From Oscillospiraceae bacterium (GTDB lineage: Bacteria > Bacillota > Clostridia > Oscillospirales > Ruminococcaceae): a DNA stretch of 38,655 nt. The notes beneath the pieces were generated by a model. It was not told the origin of the DNA. It made no database searches and saw nothing but the letters and a program-made list of their open reading frames with translations. The stretch covers positions 1-38,655 of the forward strand of contig CAAGBS010000040.1 in assembly GCA_900768125.1 (NCBI GenBank), in the 5' to 3' direction. Positions 32,229 through 38,655 of the stretch are shown here, in pieces. How positions within the stretch are numbered: position 1 is the stretch's first letter; each line of letters starts with the position of its first letter. The position numbers were made by a program, and so were the translations under genes.

Positions 32229-33966
32229 CCTTTTCAGCCCCCTCTCTCATCTGAGAATTATAAATATCGCGGTAAACATCGCAGGTCTTCATGAGGTTCT
32301 CATGATTATCGAACGCGACTACCCTGCCGCCGTCGATGACCGCTATCTTGTCCGCGCGCATAACGCTCGCAACGCGCTGCGCTATCATTATCACCGTAGT
32401 TCCACGCAGCTTCTCGCGGAGCGCGCTCTGAAGCTTCGCGTCAGTGGCTAGGTCGAGCGCGGACATGCTGTCGTCAAAAATAAGTATCTCGGGGCGCTTG
32501 ACTATCGCCCTCGCTATCGAAAGGCGCTGCTTCTGACCGCCTGAAAGGGAGCTTCCCTTTTCGGTTATCATGTCCTTGTAGCCGTCCGTGAAGCCGCTTA
32601 TGAACTCGTCCGCCTGCGCTATCTCAGCGGCGCGCCTTACGTCCTCGTCGGAAGCGCCGGCGTCGCCCCAGCGGATATTCTGCTCGATGGTCTCAGAGAA
32701 AAGCTCGCTCTTCTGCAGCACGAAGCCTATGCGGCGGCGCAGGTCGTCCAGCTTGTATTCCTTAACGTCAACGCCGTCCACCAGCACCTTGCCGTCAACC
32801 GCGTCATAGAAGCGCGGGATAAGGCTGACAAGCGAGGTCTTGCCGCAGCCGGTCGCACCCAGTATCGCGACTGTTTCCCCGCTGTTCACGCGGAAATTCA
32901 CGCCGGTCAGCACATTGCCGCTCTGAACTCCCGGGTATCTGAAAGATACGTTCCTGAACTCCACCGTGCCGCTTTCCGGAGTCTCTCCGCCCTCGGGGAA
33001 AGAACCGTCCGCGATGACCGGCTCAGCTTCCAGCACTTCCCTGATACGCGCCGCGGAAGCAGCCGCTCTTGTTACCTGCTGGAACATCATGCCTATCATC
33101 ATCATCGACATGAGTATCTGCGTGATGTAAGTTATCGCCGCCATGATACTGCCGACCTGAGCCGCTTCCGCCGCCGCGCGGACTGATTCCCCGCCTATCC
33201 ATATGACCATTATAACGGAAGCGTTCATCAGAATGGACAGCACCGGCACCAGCAGCGCCATCAGCTTCTGAACGCGCAGATTCGTGGACACCAGGTCGTC
33301 GTTAGCCTTGTTGAAGCGCTCGTTTTCATAGTCCTCTCGGGTATACGCCTTGACTACCCGTGCGCCGCTGACGTTCTCCTGCACCACTGAATTTACGCGG
33401 TCAAGCTTGCCCTGAACAACACTGAACAGCGGCGCACCCTTTTTGAGCACAAGTATTATCACGACTATCTGTATCGGGAGCGTGAAAAGCAGTATATAGC
33501 CGAAAGTCGGGTTTATCGACAGCACCATGACGATTCCGCCGATGAACTGCATGAGCGTTCTCACCATCATGCGCAGCGCCATGCCTACGAAATCCTGGCA
33601 GGCGGTGATATCATTCGTCAGCCTTGTGACCAGCGAACCGATGGTGAATTTATCGGTCTGCTGGAAGGACATCTTCATGACCTTTGCGAAAGCGTCCTTG
33701 CGAAGGTCGTTTGAGAAGTTCTGCGCCGCCATGTTGCCGAACACGCCGGAAAGCACTCCGCCGAGGCAGCCTGTAACGGTGAATATCAGCATCTGAATAC
33801 CAAGCGATATGATTAGCTGCATATCGCCGACGACTATACCCTCGTCGACTATCCTTGACATCAGCGAGGGCTGAACCAGGTCCATGCTGACCTCCAGCAC
33901 CATGAAAAGCGGCGTGAGAACGGCAAAGTACCAGTACTTTTTCAGGTATTTCAGTACTTTAGTCAA
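32221..33966 (-). CDS. ABC exporter half, degenerate nucleotide-binding partner
   Basis: A 581-residue ABC exporter half: six membrane helices (about 15-310), then an ATPase domain with GATGCGKTS and LSGGQKQRLS. Walker B reads LIFDDSMSALD, with Asp in place of the catalytic Glu, and the H-loop reads IAQR with Gln for His. The same pair of changes is known in TM287 of the heterodimeric exporter TM287/288, so this half holds the non-hydrolysing site. The chosen start is TTG at 33966, eight bases after GGAGG within marR. A TTG at 33981 is possible but lacks such spacing. It is translated in coupling with marR upstream and its partner downstream. Confidence 0.88.
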   Translation of the reverse strand: MTKVLKYLKKYWYFAVLTPLFMVLEVSMDLVQPSLMSRIVDEGIVVGDMQLIISLGIQMLIFTVTGCLGGVLSGVFGNMAAQNFSNDLRKDAFAKVMKMSFQQTDKFTIGSLVTRLTNDITACQDFVGMALRMMVRTLMQFIGGIVMVLSINPTFGYILLFTLPIQIVVIILVLKKGAPLFSVVQGKLDRVNSVVQENVSGARVVKAYTREDYENERFNKANDDLVSTNLRVQKLMALLVPVLSILMNASVIMVIWIGGESVRAAAEAAQVGSIMAAITYITQILMSMMMIGMMFQQVTRAAASAARIREVLEAEPVIADGSFPEGGETPESGTVEFRNVSFRYPGVQSGNVLTGVNFRVNSGETVAILGATGCGKTSLVSLIPRFYDAVDGKVLVDGVDVKEYKLDDLRRRIGFVLQKSELFSETIEQNIRWGDAGASDEDVRRAAEIAQADEFISGFTDGYKDMITEKGSSLSGGQKQRLSIARAIVKRPEILIFDDSMSALDLATDAKLQSALREKLRGTTVIMIAQRVASVMRADKIAVIDGGRVVAFDNHENLMKTCDVYRDIYNSQMREGAEKVG

Positions 33967-34432
33967 CCACTTCTCCTCCAACTTCCTTGCGGAGGTTTTC
34001 AGTCATCTTTGCGAGTATTTTTCGTGCAGTAGCCTGCTCCTTCTCGGAAACGCCCTCAAGCATGAGCTGCTCTGCGCGGTCGAACGCTTCGAGGATCTTC
34101 GCGTGCATCTCCCTGCCCTTGTCGGTGATGTAAACGTGGGTCTCGCGGCGGTCAACGTCGTTCTTCTCGCGGCGTACTATGCCCTCACGCTCCATGTTGC
34201 GCAGGGTGATGCTGATGGTCGGTGCCTTGAGCTGAGTGAGGTTAACAAGCTCCAGCTGGGTCATGCCGTCCTGCTCCATGAGGGGTTTCATAACGTGGCG
34301 GTAGGAGGAACGCATTCCGATCGCTTCAAGCTCCTTGCAGACGTACTTTCCGAACATGTAGGAAGCGTCGTTCACGCTCTTGATGGTCTCGTTGCCCTTG
34401 AACATGTAGGTGTTGTTGTTGCTGTTTTTCAT
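33959..34432 (-). CDS. MarR-family transcription regulator
   Basis: The 157-residue protein has a winged helix-turn-helix of the MarR family (about 50-130: MTQLELVNLTQLKAPTISI for the recognition helices, DRRETHVYITDKG for the wing). MarR proteins act as dimers and lose DNA binding upon ligand contact, derepressing efflux genes. It is the first gene of an operon with a heterodimeric ABC exporter. An operator-like palindrome lies at 34479-34490 just after its -10 box, so it is probably self-regulated. Confidence 0.92.
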   Translation of the reverse strand: MKNSNNNTYMFKGNETIKSVNDASYMFGKYVCKELEAIGMRSSYRHVMKPLMEQDGMTQLELVNLTQLKAPTISITLRNMEREGIVRREKNDVDRRETHVYITDKGREMHAKILEAFDRAEQLMLEGVSEKEQATARKILAKMTENLRKEVGGEVVD

Positions 34433-34478
34433 TTGTCTTTTCCTTTCTCAGTGGGTGTCTCTCGTTTACGGTGATAAG

Positions 34479-34490
34479 TTAGTTTACTAA
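34479..34490. promoter_or_regulatory. Probable MarR operator
   Basis: TTAGT and ACTAA arms flank a TT centre, forming an inverted repeat at about +7 to +18 of the marR transcript. Flanking bases extend a weaker symmetry (AGTT...AACT). Confidence 0.55.
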
Positions 34491-34502
34491 TCAACTACTA
34501 AT

Positions 34503-34530
34503 ATTATAACAACTTTTTCGTTAAAGTCAA
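34503..34530 (-). promoter_or_regulatory. sigma-A promoter of marR-ABC operon
   Basis: TTGACT (34530-34525) and TATAAT (34508-34503) are 16 bp apart on the minus strand. Confidence 0.8.
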
Positions 34531-34687
34531 TAAACATTAGGTGAAAAATTGATGAAAATTACCAAGCCCAAGAACGAAACTTGAACGGAAACCATTCCGT
34601 CCCGCTCCGCGTGAAACGCCTGCCGATGGCTTGTTAACTAACACCGGCTTATGATGCGGCATTTATTACTTTTCGGAAGCCGGAAAT
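34531..34687. other. Intergenic stretch between divergent genes
   Basis: About 155 bases without a gene between the marR promoter and the WalR-like boxes. I see no repeat or RNA in it that I can support. Confidence 0.4.
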
Positions 34688-34715
34688 TGTTACCGTTTTG
34701 TAATCAATTTGTAAC
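34688..34715 (+). promoter_or_regulatory. Three phased WalR-like boxes
   Basis: TGTTAC (34688), TGTAAT (34699) and TGTAAC (34710) each match the WalR half-site TGTWAH, with exactly 5 bp between them (11-bp period). The last ends 4 bp before a perfect -35 box, a position suited to activation. Confidence 0.6.
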
Positions 34716-34719
34716 CGGC

Positions 34720-34748
34720 TTGACATTTTTCAGCAAATAATATATAAT
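34720..34748 (+). promoter_or_regulatory. Consensus sigma-A promoter of the CAP-domain gene
   Basis: TTGACA (34720-34725), 17 bp, TATAAT (34743-34748): a full consensus promoter. Confidence 0.9.
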
Positions 34749-34820
34749 ATACGATAGATTGTTTAATTAAGCTGACAATTTCAACAAAACACAGGTCTTT
34801 TCAGAAACGGAGTTATTTAA

Positions 34821-35780
34821 ATGATTAAAAAGCATTCCGCGGCTTTCGCGGCATTCCTCACGTTTACATCTTATACTGCATTCACTGCGGTTCACGCTTC
34901 GGCGGCTTCCGCTGAAAATCCGGCTTCGCTCTCGCACGCCACGGGGTATTACGATAATTCCCAGCTGGTCACTGTAGTGAGCATAGGCGGAGAATCGGAA
35001 ATTTACTTCACAACAGACGGCTCCAGGCCCGGCAAGGATTCAGCGCTGTACGACGGAACTCCCATCACGGTCAGCGAGAACACCGTGGTCCGTATCGCGG
35101 AGTACTCCGGCGAGGAACTGGTGAGCACGGACAAGGCTTCCATAAAGATACGTACTGCCTCGCCGACCGCTTCCTCAGAGGGTGGGGAGTACAGCGATAC
35201 ATTAAAGGTGACGCTCACCTGCAACGACCCGGACGCAGTGATATACTACACGACAGACGGCTCCGCGCCTTCAAAGGATTCCGCAAAATATAAGAAAGCC
35301 ATCACCATCAGCGAGACCACAACGCTGAGATTCTGCGCCTACGCTCCGGACAAGTCCCGAAGCAAGGTCGTTACCGAGAAGTACATAATCACTGACGACA
35401 GCTTTTCCGACCCGCTTTGCCAGGCGCTTTTCGAAGTGGTGAACGAGACCCGCGCGGAGTACGGCTTAAAGCCGCTGAAAGCGCACACCGCGCTGACAGA
35501 AGCTGCGGAGATACGCGCCAGGGAATACTCCTACTGCCAGTCGCACTACCGCCCCGACGGCAGCCGCTGGGACACGATACTCACCGCCTACGGACTGAAA
35601 ACCAGCATACGCGCAGAAAACCTCGCATATTACTACACATCGGCAAAGCAGGTAATGCGCTGCTGGATGAACGATTCGTTCCACCGCGGAAACATACTCA
35701 ATCCCGATACCGAATACATAGGGCTTGCATGCTACGACAACGGCTGGTGCAAATACTGGTGCCAGCTTTTCATAGGGTGA
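34821..35780 (+). CDS. Secreted CAP-domain protein with two chitobiase-C-type repeats
   Basis: A 319-residue exported protein. A signal peptide covers about 1-30. Two related beta-domains (about 37-112 and 118-192) each hold IYFTTDGSxPxKDSAxY, the pattern of the chitobiase C-terminal/FN3-like fold. A CAP (SCP/PR1) domain (about 195-319) has NETRAEYGLKPL, SHYRPDGSRWD, RAENLAYYY and SFHRGNILNPDTEYIGLAC. CAP proteins are found at the cell surface; bacterial ones have no single known reaction. Three WalR-like boxes suggest it belongs with cell-wall genes. The cysteine-cluster gene follows four bases later. Confidence 0.9.
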   Translation: MIKKHSAAFAAFLTFTSYTAFTAVHASAASAENPASLSHATGYYDNSQLVTVVSIGGESEIYFTTDGSRPGKDSALYDGTPITVSENTVVRIAEYSGEELVSTDKASIKIRTASPTASSEGGEYSDTLKVTLTCNDPDAVIYYTTDGSAPSKDSAKYKKAITISETTTLRFCAYAPDKSRSKVVTEKYIITDDSFSDPLCQALFEVVNETRAEYGLKPLKAHTALTEAAEIRAREYSYCQSHYRPDGSRWDTILTAYGLKTSIRAENLAYYYTSAKQVMRCWMNDSFHRGNILNPDTEYIGLACYDNGWCKYWCQLFIG

Positions 35781-35784
35781 TAAA

Positions 35785-36264
35785 ATGCTGAGCAGAATAT
35801 TGTCGCACGAGACCTGCGCAAAATGCAGGCTGTGCTGTACGTTCGTTGAAAGCGACAAGTGGGAGATACCGCTTTTCGCCGGCAAGGAAGAGCGCAGTAC
35901 CGCGGAGAACTTCGCGCCGGTCGAAAAACGCCCCGGGACAGAAAGCTGCGTATTCCGAATGAGCTTCAGCGGCGATGAGATAATCTACTGCCCCGCCGCA
36001 AGCGACCACGGCTGCGTGCTGGGTGAGAATCGCCCGTTCGACTGCAGGATCTGGCCTTTCCGGGTCAACGACCTGAACGGCACGCGGGTGATAACGCTTT
36101 CCCCCGTCTGTCCGGCGGTGATACAGCTTCCGCTGAAAGAACTGTGCGATTTCGTGCAGGCGGACGGATTCGCAGAAAAGCTGTTCGCGCACGCCAGAGA
36201 ATACCCCGAAACAGTCAAGCCCTACGAGGACGGCTACCCTATCCTCGCGGCTGAGAAAAAGTAA
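35785..36264 (+). CDS. YkgJ-family cysteine cluster protein
   Basis: A 159-residue soluble protein with the cysteine pattern CAKCRLCC near residue 11, then CVF, YCP, GCVL, DCRIWPFR and CP. This matches the YkgJ/CxxCxxCC family, thought to bind zinc or an Fe-S cluster; its role is not established. It starts four bases after the CAP-domain gene and is probably on the same transcript. Its TAA stop at 36262-36264 is part of the 4-bp target duplication of a MITE inserted right behind it, so the insertion kept the frame intact. Confidence 0.85.
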   Translation: MLSRILSHETCAKCRLCCTFVESDKWEIPLFAGKEERSTAENFAPVEKRPGTESCVFRMSFSGDEIIYCPAASDHGCVLGENRPFDCRIWPFRVNDLNGTRVITLSPVCPAVIQLPLKELCDFVQADGFAEKLFAHAREYPETVKPYEDGYPILAAEKK

Positions 36265-36265
36265 A

Positions 36266-36388
36266 GGCAATACCGCATAATTATTGTCGTATGATTGTGC
36301 AATATGACGGAAAAGATGCAAGCAAGCATCGCGTAAGCCGCAGGCGTCGCTTAGCAAAGGCGCTATCCGGTAATTGTGCGGTGTTGCC
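36266..36388 (+). mobile_element. MITE-like element, copy 3 (123 bp)
   Basis: GGCAATACCGCATAATTA (36266-36283) is inverted at 36371-36388 with two mismatches. TAAA flanks it on both sides (36262-36265 and 36389-36392). Bases 36311-36362 are the exact reverse complement of 150-201 in copy 1. It looks like a shorter derivative of the longer copy. As a long hairpin just after a stop codon it may act on the upstream transcript's 3' end. Confidence 0.85.
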
Positions 36389-36392
36389 TAAA

Positions 36393-36531
36393 TACAAATC
36401 AGGCTGGCAGCGGCCGGAGGCTTCCGAGTGGAGGTCCCGCCGTTTACAGCCTTATTTTATGTCAAAAGCAAGTTTTCCGGGCAAATTCCGAAAATGCAAC
36501 CAAAAGTAACATTTATGTAATCAGCGGTTGG
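36393..36531. other. Intergenic stretch before the XRE regulator
   Basis: About 140 bases between MITE copy 3 and the promoter of the XRE gene. No gene is supported. Confidence 0.4.
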
Positions 36532-36560
36532 TGGAAATCCCACGCATTCTGCTGTATAAT
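36532..36560 (+). promoter_or_regulatory. Promoter of the XRE-SpoVT/ABC operon
   Basis: TATAAT at 36555-36560 with a weak -35 (TGGAAA at 36532-36537) 17 bp upstream. GTGG...CCAC inverted bases between the boxes could be a repressor site. Confidence 0.5.
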
Positions 36561-36577
36561 TCATATGAGGTGAAAAA

Positions 36578-37051
36578 ATGAGCATTCAATTCAATAATCT
36601 CAAGCTCTTCCGCAAACAGAACGGATACACCCAGGAAGACGTTGCGGAGAAACTCGGCGTTTCAAGACAGGCAGTCGCAAAATGGGAGAGCGGCGAAACT
36701 ATCCCCGACATCGAAAACTGCATAGCGCTGGCGGATATCTACGGCACGACCGTGGACATGCTGGTGCGCAACCTGACCGAAATGTCCGGTCACGACGACG
36801 GAAAGAAACACATTTTCGGCTTCTCGAAAATGAACGAAAAGGGGCAGATAACGCTCCCGAAAAAATGCCGTGAGATTTTCGGGCTGAATCCCGGAGACGC
36901 TATTCTCGTCCTCGGCGACGAGGATAAGGGAATGGCTCTGGTGAAGCTGGGCGGCATGATAGACGCAATAGGAGGCGAACGCAATGACGGCAGTTCAGGC
37001 ACAGGGACTGACAAAAAAATACAAAGGAAAAACCGCGGTAGATCATCTTGA
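36578..37051 (+). CDS. XRE helix-turn-helix regulator with SpoVT/AbrB domain
   Basis: A 157-residue DNA-binding protein. An N-terminal XRE helix-turn-helix (about 8-62: QEDVAEKLGVSRQAVAKWESG) is joined to a SpoVT/AbrB swapped-hairpin domain (about 82-128: MNEKGQITLPKKCREIFGLNPGD). Such two-domain regulators often precede ABC transporter pairs in Clostridia and are expected to control them. The start has GAGGTG upstream. The last 22 codons or so run into the next gene in another frame (68 bases overlap), which is long for bacteria and tightly couples the two. Confidence 0.88.
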   Translation: MSIQFNNLKLFRKQNGYTQEDVAEKLGVSRQAVAKWESGETIPDIENCIALADIYGTTVDMLVRNLTEMSGHDDGKKHIFGFSKMNEKGQITLPKKCREIFGLNPGDAILVLGDEDKGMALVKLGGMIDAIGGERNDGSSGTGTDKKIQRKNRGRSS

Positions 37052-37724
37052 CTTAGCGGTGGAAAAGGGCGAGCTTTTCGCGCTTCTGGGAGTTAACGGC
37101 GCGGGAAAGACAACCACCATCAGAATGCTGACCTGCCTTTCCCGACCTACCAGCGGAAAGGCGCTGATATGCGGTCACGATACCGTTTCGGAAAGCGCCC
37201 TCGTAAAATCTGCTGTGGGAATTTCCCCGCAGGACACCGCAGTCGCCGACAACCTGACCGTGCGGGAAAATCTGCAGTTCATCGCGAAGATTTACGGTCT
37301 TACCGCAGACAGACAGCAGGAGCGCATCGCGGAAATGCAGCGAATGTTCAGCCTTGGCGAGGTGATGGAACAGCGGGCGAAAACTCTTTCCGGCGGCTGG
37401 AAAAGGCGCGTTTCGATCGCGATGGCGCTGCTTCCCGAGCCGGAGGTGCTTTTTCTGGACGAGCCGACGCTGGGACTCGACGTACTTGCACGGCGGGAAC
37501 TCTGGGGTGCGATAGAGTCCCTCAAAGGCAGAATGACGATAATCCTGACCACGCACTACATGGAGGAAGCGGAAAGGCTGTCAGACCGCATTGCGATAAT
37601 GGTCAGCGGAAAGCTCCGCGCAGTGGGAACGCTTTCGGAACTGGAAGCGCTCTCCGGCGAGACCGGACTGGAGAACGCTTTCGTCAAAATCGCCGAAAGC
37701 GGCATGGGAGGTGGCGAAGCATGA
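36984..37724 (+). CDS. ABC transporter ATP-binding protein (ABC-2 type)
   Basis: A 246-residue ATPase of an ABC-2-type system: GVNGAGKTTT, the signature LSGGWKRRVS (Trp in place of the usual Gln), LFLDEPTLGLD and LTTHYMEEAE. The DRA-like C-terminal part fits drug or lipid exporters. GGAGGC lies upstream of the ATG, inside the regulator gene. Its stop overlaps the permease start (ATGA). Confidence 0.93.
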   Translation: MTAVQAQGLTKKYKGKTAVDHLDLAVEKGELFALLGVNGAGKTTTIRMLTCLSRPTSGKALICGHDTVSESALVKSAVGISPQDTAVADNLTVRENLQFIAKIYGLTADRQQERIAEMQRMFSLGEVMEQRAKTLSGGWKRRVSIAMALLPEPEVLFLDEPTLGLDVLARRELWGAIESLKGRMTIILTTHYMEEAERLSDRIAIMVSGKLRAVGTLSELEALSGETGLENAFVKIAESGMGGGEA

Positions 37725-38488
37725 AACGTATCCTCGCATTTTCCGGCAGGAATCTGAAAGAACTGCTCCGCGATCCGCTGAGCTACATATTCTGCCTGGG
37801 ATTCCCGCTCGTGATGCTCGTGATAATGAGCATAGTGAACCGGAGCATTCCTCCCGAAGCCGGAATGACTATATTCAATATTGACAACCTCGCAGGCGGT
37901 ATCGCTATGTTCGGGCTTTCGTTCATAATGCTGTTCACCTGCCTGTCCGTATCAAAGGACCGCTCCGGCGCGTTCCTGACGCGGCTTTACGCAACGCCGA
38001 TGACAAGCTTGGATTTCATCGCCGGATACACGCTTCCTGTGCTGCTCCTGAGCGTTATACAGTCGCTGATAACTTTTGCGGCTTCGATGATCGCTGCGGC
38101 GATAATGGGCGGGAATCAGCTGAGCTTCGGCGGGTCGGCTATGGCTGTGCTGTGCCTTATCCCGGGCGCGGTGTTCTTCATTGCGGCGGGTATGCTTTTC
38201 GGTTCGCTGTTCAACGAAAAAGCGGCTCCGGGGCTGTGCTCGATAATTATTTCGCTGGCTTCCCTGCTGGGCGGCGTGTGGTTTGACGCTGAGGGTGCCG
38301 GAGGCGTTATGATGGACGTGTGCGATTGCCTGCCGTTCTATCACTGCGTTAAAGCTGCGCGAATGGCTGAAGCGCTTGATTTTAGCGGAATTGGCATTCA
38401 CCTGCTGATAACTGCGGCATATGCTGTAGTATTTGCGGTGCTCGCGGCATTCGTGTTCAGAACGAAAATGAAGGCTGACCTTTCATAG
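37721..38488 (+). CDS. ABC-2 type permease
   Basis: A 255-residue membrane protein with about six hydrophobic helices and the ABC-2 permease layout: an amphipathic N-terminus (MKRILAFSGRNLKELLRDPLSY), the FTCLSVSKDRSGAFLTRLYATPM loop between helices 2 and 3, and a conserved late segment with LPFYHCVKAAR. It partners the preceding ATPase, whose stop it overlaps by four bases. A longer open frame upstream overlaps the ATPase gene and is not real. Substrate unknown. Confidence 0.93.
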   Translation: MKRILAFSGRNLKELLRDPLSYIFCLGFPLVMLVIMSIVNRSIPPEAGMTIFNIDNLAGGIAMFGLSFIMLFTCLSVSKDRSGAFLTRLYATPMTSLDFIAGYTLPVLLLSVIQSLITFAASMIAAAIMGGNQLSFGGSAMAVLCLIPGAVFFIAAGMLFGSLFNEKAAPGLCSIIISLASLLGGVWFDAEGAGGVMMDVCDCLPFYHCVKAARMAEALDFSGIGIHLLITAAYAVVFAVLAAFVFRTKMKADLS

Positions 38489-38526
38489 GGTAAACTTGTG
38501 TTTAAAATGATTCGGAATTAAATTTC

Positions 38527-38558
38527 GGGAGGGGCAAGCCCCTCCCCTACGTTTTTTG
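38527..38558 (+). terminator. Terminator after the ABC permease
   Basis: GGGAGGGGC (38527-38535) pairs with GCCCCTCCC (38538-38546), and a T run follows after a short gap. Confidence 0.65.
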
Positions 38559-38597
38559 CAATTTTATAAATCTAACGCGCGAAGCGCAATTGTTTTT

Positions 38598-38645
38598 CGG
38601 TTCCTTTTGTCACAAAAGGAACCGGGGTGTGGGGCAGAGCCCCAC
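38598..38645. repeat. Two strong hairpins at the window end
   Basis: CGGTTCCTTTTGT (38598-38610) is perfectly inverted at 38612-38624 around a single C. A second hairpin GTGGGGC (38629-38635) / GCCCCAC (38639-38645) follows. The layout resembles a dispersed palindromic repeat; its other copies would lie outside the window. Confidence 0.5.
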
Positions 38646-38655
38646 TACTCCGTGC

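Noticed and set aside
37169..37720. N-terminal extension of the ABC permease
   Set aside because: It overlaps the ATPase gene in another frame; the ATG at 37721 overlaps its stop as ATGA and begins the real permease.
1..38655. CRISPR arrays, tRNA or rRNA genes
   Set aside because: No regularly spaced direct repeats, cloverleaf patterns or rRNA-like stretches were seen in the intergenic regions.

Overview
The window (about 38.7 kb) looks like chromosome from a low-to-mid GC Gram-positive anaerobe of the class Clostridia, most likely Oscillospiraceae and Ruminococcus-like. This is inferred from gene content (pheST, proBA, RlmH, TrmO, LrgAB, MntP, PrsA-type lipoprotein, SpoVT-type regulators), from consensus sigma-A promoters (several TTGACA/TTGANN-N17-TATAAT), and from GC-rich coding with AT-rich intergenes. 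It is not a phage or integrated island. It is ordinary chromosome with a few accessory touches. No rRNA, tRNA or CRISPR array was seen.

Layout. 1-1.4 kb: a small transposable-type repeat, then a CheV coupling protein. 1.4-4.4 kb (minus): a D,D-carboxypeptidase, rlmH and an aldose-1-epimerase-like gene. 4.4-5.5 kb (plus): a metallophosphoesterase-fold protein with eroded metal ligands and a small YdbC-like protein. 5.5-6.6 kb (minus): corA with a structured leader, with a second copy of the repeat against its -35 box. 6.9-9.9 kb (plus): a signalling pair, a PocR-sensor/degenerate-kinase protein translationally coupled to a c-di-GMP phosphodiesterase. 9.9-11.7 kb (minus): mntP-lrgA-lrgB. 11.7-15.0 kb (plus): a lipoprotein and a methyl-accepting chemotaxis protein. 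15.0-17.9 kb (minus): an ABC-F ATPase, a small membrane protein and a DMP19-like protein. 17.9-22.9 kb (minus): pheS-pheT-foldase lipoprotein. 22.9-25.9 kb (minus): proB-proA and a membrane protein. 26-30.4 kb (plus): a small membrane protein, an AcpS-like protein lacking both metal ligands, a TetM/EF-G-like GTPase fused to a Rae1/YacP-type NYN nuclease domain, and trmO. 30.4-34.5 kb (minus): marR and a heterodimeric ABC exporter. 34.7-38.5 kb (plus): a secreted CAP-domain protein behind three phased WalR-like boxes, a cysteine-cluster protein, a third repeat copy, and an XRE-SpoVT regulator with a two-gene ABC transporter.

The main points of interest are these. First, a translational GTPase is fused to a ribosome-associated endoribonuclease domain in one polypeptide (27084-29657). 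Second, a MITE-like element is present in three copies, each with matching terminal inverted repeats and a 4-bp target duplication (ATAA, CAAG, TAAA). One copy duplicates a stop codon and one abuts a promoter. Third, several proteins keep their fold but have lost catalytic residues (AcpS-like, phosphoesterase-like, histidine-kinase-like, GGDEF). Fourth, TGTWAH direct repeats with an 11-bp period lie upstream of cell-wall-type genes, suggesting WalR control.
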